The notes under the pieces: generated by a model | What the model was told of the DNA's origin: nothing | Database searches by the model: none | Seen by the model: the letters and a program-made list of their open reading frames with translations, nothing else | Made by a program: the position numbers and the translations under genes | Part shown: positions 19,814 through 27,519 of the stretch, piece by piece | Position numbering within the stretch: the first letter of the stretch is position 1 | Layout: every line of letters begins with the position of its first letter | Origin: Planctomycetota bacterium | Lineage (GTDB): Bacteria > Planctomycetota > MHYJ01 > JACPRB01 | Length of the DNA stretch: 58,840 nt | Reading direction: 5' to 3' | NCBI GenBank assembly: GCA_035574235.1 | Contig: DATLZA010000075.1 | Coordinates: 1 to 58,840 of the forward strand

Positions 19814-20506
19814 ATGGCGGGAGCGGGATCTCAGGACAGCGCGCGCCGGGCCGGCGACACGACCCTCTTCCGGGTCGCGCGCGACGTCGGTTTCAACGCC
19901 CGGGTGGAGCCCTTCTGGCGCACGTTCGAACGCCTGAAATCGCGCATGGGATTCTTCGAGCGCCGGAGGGAGCGGCGGCGCCTCGAGCGGATCGTCGCGG
20001 GCGTCCGCCGGGGCTTGAAGGAAGCCGGGGCCGATCCCCAGGGGTGGGACGCGCGGGAGGGGGAGTGCGTGTGCAACCTGCGCGTGGCCCGCATGGGGCT
20101 CGTCAAGGAGTTCAAGACCTACGTCCGCGGGGCCGCCGAAGGCGCCCAAGCGGGAGACCCCTGGCCGCATCTTTTCGCGCTGCGGGACCGCCCGTGCCTG
20201 CTCATCCCCGTGGAATTCGCCCGTCCCCTGTCGGTCTCCCCGGGCGGGGGCGAGGAGCCGTTTCCCGTGGCCAGCTCGCTTCGCGCCCGCGCCGAGCTCG
20301 AGGAGATCAACGCGCGGCTGCGGATCGACGAGACCTTCGCGATCCGCAAGATGGTGGACTACCTGGACGCGACGGAGCGGGACATCGCGATCTACGAGTC
20401 CCGCTTCGGGACGTCGGAAGGATTCTGGCCGAAGTTCACGTTCGTGCTCCTGCGCAAGCTCTGCGAGGCGAGCGCGGCGCACCGGCTGCCGGTCCTTTTC
20501 GCCTGA
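19814..20506 (+). CDS. Conserved-looking protein of unknown function, downstream of kinase
   Basis: 230 residues. It begins 13 bases after the kinase stop on the same strand, so the two are probably cotranscribed. No signal peptide or membrane helix is seen. The N-terminal third is strongly basic and helical (FERRRERRRLERIVAGVRRG); the middle contains CVCNLRVARMGLVKEFKTYV; the C-terminal third has acidic patches (LEEINARLRIDE, DYLDATERDIAIYE). I do not recognise a family. Coding use (G/C at third positions) matches its neighbours. It could be a kinase substrate or regulator, but that rests only on position. Confidence 0.6.
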   Translation: MAGAGSQDSARRAGDTTLFRVARDVGFNARVEPFWRTFERLKSRMGFFERRRERRRLERIVAGVRRGLKEAGADPQGWDAREGECVCNLRVARMGLVKEFKTYVRGAAEGAQAGDPWPHLFALRDRPCLLIPVEFARPLSVSPGGGEEPFPVASSLRARAELEEINARLRIDETFAIRKMVDYLDATERDIAIYESRFGTSEGFWPKFTFVLLRKLCEASAAHRLPVLFA

Positions 20507-20511
20507 CGCGC

Positions 20512-21462
20512 TCAGAGGATCAGCATCGCGTCCCCGTAGCTGAAGAAGCGGTAGCGCTCGCGCACCGCCTCCTCGTAGGCGGCCAGGACCAGGTCGCGTC
20601 CCGCGAAGGCGCAGACGAGCATGAGCAGCGTGCTTCGGGGCAGGTGGAAGTTGGTCAGGAGCGCCTTGACCGCCTTGAACTCGAAGGGCGGGCGGATGAA
20701 GAGGTCCGTCCAGCCGGAGGTGCGGCCCGTCCGCGCCCAGGTTTCCAGGGCCCGGCAGGTGGTGGTGCCCACCGCCGCCACGGGTCCTTCGGGGGGCTCG
20801 GGGATCTCGAAGTACTCGGCTTCCATCCGATGATCCTCGATCTCTTCGACCTTGACGGGCTTGAAGGTGCCCACGCCGACGTGCAGGGTGATGCGGCGGG
20901 TCCGGAGTTGCGCGAGGATTTCGGGGGTGAAATGAAGCCCCGCGGTGGGCGCGGCGATGGAGCCTTCCTTTGTGGCGAAGACGGTCTGGTAGCGTTCCCA
21001 GTCGCGGGGTTCCGCGGCGCGCCGGATGTAGGGGGGAAGCGGCGGGCGTCCCAGCCGGGCGAGGTCCGGCTCTTCGTCGAATTCGAGGACCCAGCGGTCG
21101 CCTTCCTTTTCGGCGATCCGCGCCCAGGAGCGCTCCTCCACCCGCAGGCGCTCGCCCGGCCGGAGCTTGCCGCCCGCGTCCAGGAGCGCCGTCCAGCGCC
21201 GTTCCCCGAGGCGCCGCACCAGGAGCGCCTCGACCCGTCCTCCCGTCTCGCGCAGGAGGGGCAGGCGGGCGGGGATCACGCGGGTGTCGTTGAGGTAGAC
21301 GGTTTCGTCCCTGAGGTACGAGACGATGTCGGGGAACGTCCGGTGTTCCCAGCGGCCGGCGGCGCGGTGGAGCACCATGAGCCGGGAAGCGTCCCGGCGG
21401 GGCAGGGGCTCCTGGGCGATGAGCTCCGGAGGGAGCGCGTAGGTGAAGTCGGTGACTTTCAT
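20512..21462 (-). CDS. queA: S-adenosylmethionine:tRNA ribosyltransferase-isomerase
   Basis: 316 residues, slightly shorter than the usual 340-350. QueA transfers and isomerises the ribosyl part of SAM onto 7-aminomethyl-7-deazaguanine at tRNA position 34, making epoxyqueuosine. Seen: the N-terminal FTYALPPELIAQEPLPRRD, SRLMVLHR, YLNDTRVIPARL, APTAGLHFTPEIL, HVGVGTFKPV and the late FNAVKALLTNFHLPRSTLLM-type end (here VKALLTNFHLPRS). No tgt or other queuosine genes are adjacent. The gene is divergent from a secreted-protein gene with overlapping -10 boxes. Confidence 0.94.
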   Translation of the reverse strand: MKVTDFTYALPPELIAQEPLPRRDASRLMVLHRAAGRWEHRTFPDIVSYLRDETVYLNDTRVIPARLPLLRETGGRVEALLVRRLGERRWTALLDAGGKLRPGERLRVEERSWARIAEKEGDRWVLEFDEEPDLARLGRPPLPPYIRRAAEPRDWERYQTVFATKEGSIAAPTAGLHFTPEILAQLRTRRITLHVGVGTFKPVKVEEIEDHRMEAEYFEIPEPPEGPVAAVGTTTCRALETWARTGRTSGWTDLFIRPPFEFKAVKALLTNFHLPRSTLLMLVCAFAGRDLVLAAYEEAVRERYRFFSYGDAMLIL

Positions 21463-21479
21463 TCCGGCCTTTCCCGGGG

Positions 21480-21487
21480 TATTATAG
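21480..21487. promoter_or_regulatory. Overlapping divergent -10 boxes for queA and the 21516 gene
   Basis: The sequence here reads TATTAT on the plus strand (21480-21485) and TATAAT on the minus strand (21486-21481). The queA ATG is 18 bases from its box; the plus-strand gene has a Shine-Dalgarno GGAGGG (21501-21506) before ATG 21516. Neither -35 is convincing. Polymerase binding in one direction should exclude the other. Confidence 0.45.
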
Positions 21488-21515
21488 TGAGGCTCTTTCC
21501 GGAGGGAGAATCTTC

Positions 21516-22304
21516 ATGCGCTGGGTGATCGCTTTCGCACTGGCCGCTCAGGCCGCCGCCGGGGATTCCGCCACGATCAACGTGGATTCCAACCTGGAAC
21601 TCGAGGTCGTCGTGCGGGACGGGAGCGGGGAGACGACCCGTCTGCTTTCCCTGGCGCGCCGGGAGCGCTTCCGGCAGGAGGTGCTCGAGGCGGAAGGGGA
21701 TCGGCCGCGCGTCGTGCGGGTGAAGGTGCTGGGCTCGACGCTGCAGCGCAGCGGCACCGACCTGCCGCTCGAGGTGAAGCCGACGAAGCTCGCCGACCGC
21801 ACGTTCGTGGCCACGCGCGGGGCGCAGGGCTGGACCGCCGTGGACGTCGAGGGCGGCGCCGCTCCCCCCGAGGGGATCGCCCTGGGCGCATGGAACGAAT
21901 GGCGGGCGCTTGTCCCGAAACGGGACTTCAAGGCGGGCGACCAGTGGACGCTCCGGGAGGCGGAGGTCGCGGCGGTTCTTTTCCCGGCGAATCTCCGGGA
22001 GGGAAGCGGAACGATCTCCTGCTCCTGCGAATCGCGGGAAGGCAACCGGGCGTCGATTCTTTTCCGCGGGAAGGTGAGCGGCCGGGGCAAGGACGATTCG
22101 GCCGTGACGCTCACGATCAACGTGGGGCGCCTGATTCTCGTGGACGGGAAGCCCTCGCTCCTTTCGGTTTCCGGCACGCTGGAGTCCACGCTCGACGTGG
22201 TGGACGTGTACCGCAAGCCCAACGAGAACGAGGAGGAGCGCCGGAAGGTGGGCGAGGTCACCGTGCGCAGCCGGAAGCTCGAGGTGACCTTCGAGTTCCA
22301 GTAA
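21516..22304 (+). CDS. Secreted protein of unknown function
   Basis: 262 residues with a short signal peptide (MRWVIAFALAAQAAAGDS). The mature part is predicted mostly beta-strand, with alternating hydrophobic residues and frequent Val/Thr. It contains GAWNEWRALVPKRDFKAGDQWTL-type text (LVPKRDFKAGDQW) and a Cys pair in TISCSCESREGN. This resembles the plan of exported planctomycete proteins that measure or bind something in the periplasm, but I do not recognise a family. Good Shine-Dalgarno at 21501. It is convergent with alr 14 bases downstream. Confidence 0.6.
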   Translation: MRWVIAFALAAQAAAGDSATINVDSNLELEVVVRDGSGETTRLLSLARRERFRQEVLEAEGDRPRVVRVKVLGSTLQRSGTDLPLEVKPTKLADRTFVATRGAQGWTAVDVEGGAAPPEGIALGAWNEWRALVPKRDFKAGDQWTLREAEVAAVLFPANLREGSGTISCSCESREGNRASILFRGKVSGRGKDDSAVTLTINVGRLILVDGKPSLLSVSGTLESTLDVVDVYRKPNENEEERRKVGEVTVRSRKLEVTFEFQ

Positions 22305-22318
22305 GGGCGCGCCCCCGT

Positions 22319-23458
22319 TCAGGCGACCACGCGGAAGGCCGCGGCGGTTTCGACGCCGGCGTTGAGGGGCACCCGTCCCACGCGCCGACCGATCCGGCAG
22401 ACGAGTTCGTAGGGGATCGTCCCGGCGCGTCGGGCCACCTCTTCGGCCCGGAGTCCCGGTCCGATCAGCGTCACTTCATCTCCCACGCGGATGTCGGGGA
22501 CGTCCCCCACGTCGAGCATGACGTAGTCCATCGTGACGGTTCCCACGAGGGGCACGCGCCGGCCGCGGACGAGGGCCTCCGCGCGGTTGGAAAGCGCATA
22601 GGGGAGGCCGTCGTTGTAGCCGATGGGGCAGGTGGCGATGCGGGTGGCGTGGGGGGTGCGGTGGCGGCCGTCGTAACCGACGGGGGCGCCGGCGGGCACG
22701 CCCTTGAGGTAGGCGACCTGGGTTTTCAGCGTGAGCACGGGGTCGAGGCTGAGGCCCAGGCGGGCCAGGGGTCCCGGGTCGATGCCGTAGAGGGCGATGC
22801 CGGGGCGGACCATGTCGAAATGGGACTCGGGGCAGGAAAAAAGGCCCACGGAGTTGGCCGCGTGGAGGAGGGGGGGCTCGATGCCGTCGCGGGCCAGTTC
22901 GTCGGCCACGGCGCGGAAGAGGTCGAGCTGCTCGCGCGTCACGTCGGGGTCGTGGGCGGAAGCCAGGTGCGTGGAGAGTCCTTCGAGCTGCAGAAGCGGC
23001 CGGTCGAGGATGGCGCGGGCGATGTCGAGGGCGCGGCCGGGCGAGGCGCCCAGGCGGGCCATGCCGGTATCGATCTTGAGGTGGACGCGCAGAGGGCGCC
23101 CGCGGCGTCGGGTTTCCTCGTCCAGGAGGGGCAGGAGGTCGGCGGAGTGGAGGGTGACGGAGACGTCGTGCTGGACGACCTTGGGGATTTCCTCCTCGAC
23201 GATGGCGCCGAGGATGAGGATAGGGCCGGCGATGCCGGCCTCGCGGAGCTGGAGGGCTTCGGTGGAATCGCCCACGCCGATCATTTCGCAGCCGGCGTCG
23301 AGCGCGGTCCAGGCCACGGGGACGGCGCCGTGGCCGTAGGCGTCGGCCTTGAGGACGGCGAGAATGCGGGTGCGGGGGCCGACGGCGCGGCGGACGGCGG
23401 CGACGTTGCGGCGCAGCGCCGCCAGGTCGATTTCGGCCCAGGCCCGGTAGCCCTTCAT
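22319..23458 (-). CDS. alr: Alanine racemase
   Basis: 379 residues. Alr interconverts L- and D-alanine, supplying D-Ala for peptidoglycan. Seen: the PLP-binding Lys in AVLKADAYGHG near residue 40, HLKIDTGMARLG, AANSVGLF, RPGIALYG and, near the second active-site Tyr, GYDGRHRT followed by IATCPIGYNDGL; the C-terminal VGTVTMDYVMLDV is also present. Together with murD this supports a working murein pathway. It follows tsaB in the same direction with 129 bases between them, a gap that holds a long GC-rich hairpin. Confidence 0.94.
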   Translation of the reverse strand: MKGYRAWAEIDLAALRRNVAAVRRAVGPRTRILAVLKADAYGHGAVPVAWTALDAGCEMIGVGDSTEALQLREAGIAGPILILGAIVEEEIPKVVQHDVSVTLHSADLLPLLDEETRRRGRPLRVHLKIDTGMARLGASPGRALDIARAILDRPLLQLEGLSTHLASAHDPDVTREQLDLFRAVADELARDGIEPPLLHAANSVGLFSCPESHFDMVRPGIALYGIDPGPLARLGLSLDPVLTLKTQVAYLKGVPAGAPVGYDGRHRTPHATRIATCPIGYNDGLPYALSNRAEALVRGRRVPLVGTVTMDYVMLDVGDVPDIRVGDEVTLIGPGLRAEEVARRAGTIPYELVCRIGRRVGRVPLNAGVETAAAFRVVA

Positions 23459-23481
23459 GGCGTGACGCGCGCGAAGGGTCC

Positions 23482-23517
23482 GGCCCCGGGCGGCCGGCGG
23501 GCCGGCCGTCCGGGGCC
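23482..23517. repeat. Long GC-rich inverted repeat (17-bp stem) between tsaB and alr
   Basis: Arms 23482-23498 and 23501-23517 pair over 17 positions with one G-T wobble and a 2-base centre. There is no T-run on either side, so it is not a classical terminator. It may be an RNA-stabilising hairpin or a weak block between tsaB and alr. Confidence 0.6.
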
Positions 23518-23587
23518 TGCGTTCCCCTCTGTTCCGCGCCCTCTCTCCACTCCGGAGGAAAAGGGGAGGAAGGGGACCGGCGGGCGC

Positions 23588-24286
23588 CTATCGCCCGTTG
23601 CCTTTCCCCCTCTCGTCCTGCCCTCCCAATTTTTCGCGCGCCTTGAGCTCCGCCTCCGTGGGCCGGAGGTAAAGCGGCGCCAGGGTCGCCGCGTCGTGGC
23701 GCAGGCCGGCGGCGTACCGGCGTCTCCCGAGGAGCGCGATGCGTTCGGGCCGCGGGTCCCAGAGGTCCCGCGGGGCCCGGACCGCGTCGCGGAAGAGCGC
23801 GCCGTACGCGTCGAGCGCGTCCCCGAGGACGAAGGCCCCGGGGGGCACGCGCGCGGCGAAGACGGCGGGCTTCTCCGCGAGGTAGTCGGTGACGCGGCGG
23901 CCCTCCTCGTAGAGGGCGCCGTAGATCTGGTCCCACTTGGCGTCGAGCGCCGGGACGACGAGGCGGGCGTGTCCGAGCGCCGCGTCGGCCAGGGCGTCGA
24001 GGGACGGGACGCCGATGACGGGCCGGCCGAGCGCGAGGGCCAGGCCCTTGGCGGCGGCCAGGCCCACCCGGAGGCCCGTGTAGGATCCGGGGCCCACGTC
24101 GCAGGCGACGAGGTCGATGGCCGCGGGCGGAAGGCCCGCTTCCTCGAGGAGCGCCCGGATCGCGGGAGCGATCTCGCGGCCGTGCACCATCCCCTTTTCA
24201 AAGAGCCGGACCCCCAGGACCCGCTCCTCCTCGAGGAGGGCCACGCCCCCTCTCGTCCCGGAGCTTTCGATCCCGAGGACGCGCAT
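23588..24286 (-). CDS. tsaB: tRNA threonylcarbamoyladenosine biosynthesis protein TsaB
   Basis: 232 residues. TsaB is the ASKHA-fold partner that dimerises with TsaD to make the universal t6A37 tRNA modification in the cytoplasm. Seen: the N-terminal VLGIESSGTRGGVAL, HGREIAPAIRALLEEAG, the hallmark CDVGPGSYTGLRVGLAAAKGL cut here for length, and VPSLDALADAA. The C-terminus has YLRPTEAE and then a charged tail. The usual neighbours tsaE, rimI or tsaD are absent. It is probably the first gene of a tsaB-alr pair. Confidence 0.92.
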   Translation of the reverse strand: MRVLGIESSGTRGGVALLEEERVLGVRLFEKGMVHGREIAPAIRALLEEAGLPPAAIDLVACDVGPGSYTGLRVGLAAAKGLALALGRPVIGVPSLDALADAALGHARLVVPALDAKWDQIYGALYEEGRRVTDYLAEKPAVFAARVPPGAFVLGDALDAYGALFRDAVRAPRDLWDPRPERIALLGRRRYAAGLRHDAATLAPLYLRPTEAELKAREKLGGQDERGKGNGR

Positions 24287-24386
24287 CCGACATCGGGAAG
24301 TATACGCGGCGGGAGCGGGAAGGTCAAGTCATAATTTATAAATCGTAACTTACGAAATCGGTCCGCGTCCGGGGCGCACCGGGCTC

Positions 24387-24415
24387 TTGCCCTGCGGGCG
24401 GGGGTCTGTTATACC
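24387..24415 (+). promoter_or_regulatory. Promoter of methyltransferase-kinase pair (TTGCCC-17-TATACC)
   Basis: TTGCCC (24387-24392) and TATACC (24410-24415) are 17 bases apart, and the -10 ends 9 bases before the ATG at 24425. The boxes are moderate matches. Confidence 0.45.
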
Positions 24416-24424
24416 GGGGGCCCC

Positions 24425-25051
24425 ATGAAGCTCTCGCGGATCCGCAAGCTCACCTGGAAACTCCTGGCCGTCTACGCCCTCGTCGTCGTCATGGTCGCCG
24501 CCGCCGATCCTTCGCCCGAAAAATGGAGGCGCTGGAATTTCGCCGTGGGCGTCGCCCTCCTGGGGGTCTGCATCTGGATCCGTCTCTGGGCCGCCGGACA
24601 CCTCGTCAAGAACAAGGTCCTCACCGTCACCGGCCCCTATGCCTACGTCAAAAACCCCCTCTACATCGGAACCTTCCTCGGCATGGTCGGCTTCGCCTTC
24701 GTCGCCATGGGCGACCCTTCTCAGGAAACCTGGTATCTGCGCCATCTGAATTGGATCCTCCTGGCCGTGGGAATCGCCGTCTTCGTCGCCTACTACGTCC
24801 CCTACAAGAAGCGCCGCGAGGGCGACCGGCTCCGCGAAATCTTCGGAGAGGCCTGGGATCACTACGACCGCTCCGTTCCCGACTACATCCCGCGCCTGCG
24901 CCGCTACGAGCGCGCCGTCGACCGCCCCTGGAGCTGGCGCACCGCCTGCGAAAACAGCGAACAGTGGACCCCCCTGGCCGTGGCCGCGGGGCTCGCGGCG
25001 GTGATCTGGAACCGATGGCTGATCGACCTCTTTACGACCCTGATCGGGTGA
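24425..25051 (+). CDS. Isoprenylcysteine carboxyl methyltransferase family protein
   Basis: 208 residues, an integral membrane protein with about four hydrophobic helices (residues 8-27, 38-58, 78-98, 107-126). The ICMT/PEMT signature VTGPYAYVKNPLYIGTF, with the Pro-Leu-Tyr SAM-binding turn, is followed by the C-terminal E-W-Y-type part EAWDHYDRSVPDYIPRL. Bacterial members methylate lipid or isoprenoid-like substrates; the target is not known here. A last hydrophobic stretch closes the protein. Its stop overlaps a GTG start of a kinase-like gene (GTGA), so the two are translated together. Confidence 0.82.
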   Translation: MKLSRIRKLTWKLLAVYALVVVMVAAADPSPEKWRRWNFAVGVALLGVCIWIRLWAAGHLVKNKVLTVTGPYAYVKNPLYIGTFLGMVGFAFVAMGDPSQETWYLRHLNWILLAVGIAVFVAYYVPYKKRREGDRLREIFGEAWDHYDRSVPDYIPRLRRYERAVDRPWSWRTACENSEQWTPLAVAAGLAAVIWNRWLIDLFTTLIG

Positions 25052-25641
25052 CCCCCCGCGTTCTGCGGGACAAGGGCGGGTTCCTCTCGCCCGTCGTCTC
25101 CCTCGTTTCCCACGAGGGCCGCCCCGCCGTCCTCAAGGACTACCGCGCCCGCAACCCCATCACCCGCCACGTGCTCGGACCCGTGCTCGCCCGGCGCGAG
25201 TTCGCCATCCTCCGGCACCTCGAGGGCATCCCCGGCATCCCCCGCGCCTACGCCGTGGTGGACGGCCGCGCGCTCCTCCTCGAGTACGTCCCCGGACGCA
25301 CGATCAACAAGTTCCGCCCCGGGGACCTCCCGGATCTCGTCTTCGAGCGCCTCTGCGAAACCGTCCGCGCCATGCACCGCCGCGGCGTCGTCCACCTGGA
25401 TCTCCGGCAGAAGAAAAACATCGTCGTCGCCGGCGACCGGCCGTACCTTCTGGACTTCGCCAACGCCGTCCGCGGCCCCGCCGCCCGGCCGCTGCGCGCG
25501 GTCGACGAAAGCGCCCTCCTCAAGTTCAAGCGCCGGAACTTCCCGCACCTCCTCACCGAAGAGGACCGCCGGCGCCTGGACGCCCATCGTTTCTGGCGCC
25601 GCCTCTGGGTTTTCTCCCCCCGGGGCCGGAGCGTCCGCTGA
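25048..25641 (+). CDS. RIO/Bud32-like atypical protein kinase
   Basis: 197 residues from a GTG that overlaps the previous stop. A minimal kinase fold is visible: VLKDYRARNP with the ATP-binding Lys, LLLEYVPGRTINK (hinge), catalytic loop VVHLDLRQKKNIVV (H-x-D with Asn five residues later), and metal-binding LLDFANA in place of DFG. The compact size and lack of an activation segment fit RIO/Bud32 or lipopolysaccharide Kdo/WaaP-like kinases rather than Hanks kinases. Pairing with a membrane methyltransferase makes a lipid or envelope substrate plausible, but that is inference. Confidence 0.75.
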   Translation: MTPRVLRDKGGFLSPVVSLVSHEGRPAVLKDYRARNPITRHVLGPVLARREFAILRHLEGIPGIPRAYAVVDGRALLLEYVPGRTINKFRPGDLPDLVFERLCETVRAMHRRGVVHLDLRQKKNIVVAGDRPYLLDFANAVRGPAARPLRAVDESALLKFKRRNFPHLLTEEDRRRLDAHRFWRRLWVFSPRGRSVR

Positions 25642-25663
25642 ACCCCGCCCGGAGACCGCCGCC

Positions 25664-26803
25664 GTGGCCCGCAACGTCCGCGATCTGGCCGCCCGGGTCC
25701 TCGAGGAGGCCGAACGGGGCCGCGCGTTCGTGGACGATGTTCTGGCCGCCCACCGGACGGCCGGCCTGTCCCGCCGCGACCGGGCGCTGCTGACCGCCCT
25801 CGTCTACGGCGTCACCCGCCGGCGCCGGACGCTCGACTGGCTGATCGATCGCTGCGCGGCGCGCGTGGACCCCCGCGTCCGACAGCACCTCCGGGTGGCG
25901 CTCTTTCAGATCCGCTACCTCACGCGCGTGCCCCGCCATGCCGCCGTCCACGAGGCCGTGGAGCTGGCCAAAGGGTTCGGCCGCCGGGCGGCCGGATTCG
26001 TCAACGCCGTCCTGCGGCGCGCGGCGGACCTCGAACTTCCGGATCACCTGGGGGTGCGGACCTCGCATCCGGATTGGCTCCTGGAGCGCTGGCGCCGGCG
26101 ATTCTCGAGGGAAGAACTCCTCCGCATCCTCGAGGCCGACAACGCCGCCCTCCCCGTCACCGCCCGCGACCGGCGGACCGGCGCCGGGGTCGAGGTCGAA
26201 GGCGATCCCACCGAGCTTCCCGGCTGGGACGAAGGCCGCTACGTGGTGCAGGACGAAACGTCGATGAAAGCCGCACCGCTTCTGGCCCCGCGTCCCGGCG
26301 AACGTGTGCTCGACCTGGCCGCCGCTCCCGGAGGGAAGACCGCCCATCTGGCCGACCTCATGGAGGGACGCGGCCTTCTCGTCGCGGTCGATCTTCCCGG
26401 CCGCATCGAACTCGTGCGGGAAACCGTCCGGCGCCTCGGGCTCTCCCACGTCCGCCTGGTGGCGGCGGACGGAACGCGGGCGGCCTTCCGGGAACCCTTC
26501 GACGCGATCCTGCTGGACGCCCCCTGCTCCAACACCGGCGTGCTCGCCCGCCGGCCCGACGTGCGCTGGCGCCTGCGGGAAGCCGACATCGCCGGCGCCG
26601 CGGCGCTCCAGCGGCGCCTCCTCGAAAACGCCGCGCGGCTTCTCAAGCCCGGCGGACGGCTGGTCTACTCCACCTGCAGTCTGGAGCCCGAAGAGAACCG
26701 CGTGGACGTTCCCGGACTCCGCGTCCTTCACGAGGAGTGGATCCTGCCGACGGAACGGGCGTCGGGCGGGTACATGGCGCTGGCCGTCCGGGAAGGGACT
26801 TAA
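25664..26803 (+). CDS. rsmB: 16S rRNA (cytosine(967)-C(5))-methyltransferase
   Basis: 379 residues with a GTG start. The NusB-like RNA-binding domain fills the first 130 residues (LVYGVTRRRRTLDWLID), followed by a RsmB/NOP2 SAM methyltransferase: VVQDETSMKAAPLL, LDLAAAPGGKTAHLADLM, LLDAPCSNTGVLARRPDVRW with the first catalytic Cys, and YSTCSLEPEEN with the second. The C-terminus is about 40-60 residues shorter than in the usual enzyme and runs straight from the EEN motif to the last strands. Function is probably intact because both Cys are present. Its stop codon overlaps the stop of the convergent gene in a TTAA. Confidence 0.93.
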   Translation: MARNVRDLAARVLEEAERGRAFVDDVLAAHRTAGLSRRDRALLTALVYGVTRRRRTLDWLIDRCAARVDPRVRQHLRVALFQIRYLTRVPRHAAVHEAVELAKGFGRRAAGFVNAVLRRAADLELPDHLGVRTSHPDWLLERWRRRFSREELLRILEADNAALPVTARDRRTGAGVEVEGDPTELPGWDEGRYVVQDETSMKAAPLLAPRPGERVLDLAAAPGGKTAHLADLMEGRGLLVAVDLPGRIELVRETVRRLGLSHVRLVAADGTRAAFREPFDAILLDAPCSNTGVLARRPDVRWRLREADIAGAAALQRRLLENAARLLKPGGRLVYSTCSLEPEENRVDVPGLRVLHEEWILPTERASGGYMALAVREGT

Positions 26804-27486
26804 GCGCCGCCTCCGAGCAGGTCGTGGAGGCGGAAGGCGTGGTGGACCGCCGACTCCATCTCGTCGGGCCGGTGGATGAGGTCTTCCGTCCGCAGCCGGA
26901 ACAGAGCGCGGGAGTCGCCGCGCGGGGAGATCTTCAGCCGGAAGTCGCGCACGCCGGGGAGACGCGAGAGGACGACGAGGCTTTCGACCAGCGGCGAAGG
27001 GGCGGCGCTTTCGGGAGCGCCGTCCGTCAGAAGCTCCCGGATCGTCGCCGCGGCGGCCGCGTCCGCGTAGATATCCGCCGCCTCGTCGACGAGCGGCTCG
27101 GCGGACGGCACGCGTCCGAGAACGCGCCAGCCTTCCGCGGCGAACGCCCAGGGCGGGCGCACCGGGCGCCGGCTCCGGAAGATCGCCCGGACGATCGGGT
27201 CCGGCCCCGGATCCAGGCGCACGGCCACCGCGTCCTCGGCGGGGAGAAAAAGGACCGCCGGCCGTCCCTCGTGGACGAGACGCAGATGCGGCGGCCCCAG
27301 GAAGGTGGATTCCATCCTCACGGAGTCGAAGCGCCCGCGAAGCCGGTCGGCCAGATCTCTGAGGCGCCGCGTCCGGTCCCGGGACCCCCGGGTCATCTCG
27401 TAAACCACCCGCACGGGGACCGCCAGGATCACCAGTCCGATCCCCACGAGCACGAACGTCTCGATCCCGTCCGGTATTTCGGGCAT
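26800..27486 (-). CDS. Single-pass membrane-anchored protein of unknown function
   Basis: 228 residues. One N-terminal hydrophobic helix (IETFVLVGIGLVILAVPVRV) is followed by a basic stretch with many Arg (SRDRTRRLRDLADRLRGRF) and a soluble alpha/beta-looking domain. I recognise no motif. By topology the soluble part is probably cytoplasmic, because the positive residues follow the helix. It lies downstream of the hydrolase gene at 27520 in the same direction (33 bases apart) and is likely in one transcription unit with it. Confidence 0.6.
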   Translation of the reverse strand: MPEIPDGIETFVLVGIGLVILAVPVRVVYEMTRGSRDRTRRLRDLADRLRGRFDSVRMESTFLGPPHLRLVHEGRPAVLFLPAEDAVAVRLDPGPDPIVRAIFRSRRPVRPPWAFAAEGWRVLGRVPSAEPLVDEAADIYADAAAAATIRELLTDGAPESAAPSPLVESLVVLSRLPGVRDFRLKISPRGDSRALFRLRTEDLIHRPDEMESAVHHAFRLHDLLGGGA

Positions 27487-27519
27487 CCCTTTCCTTACGA
27501 TCCCTCCGGCGTCCGCCGG

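Noticed and set aside
22476-23936. 486-codon minus-strand frame opposite part of alr/tsaB
   Set aside because: Arg/Pro-rich text with no motif and no start signal; alr and tsaB are convincing in other frames.
24284-24424. A regulatory RNA in the AT-rich patch 24326-24356
   Set aside because: The patch (a short AT-rich run with a TTATAA-like palindrome) is only about 30 bases, with no stable fold or promoter-terminator pair around it.
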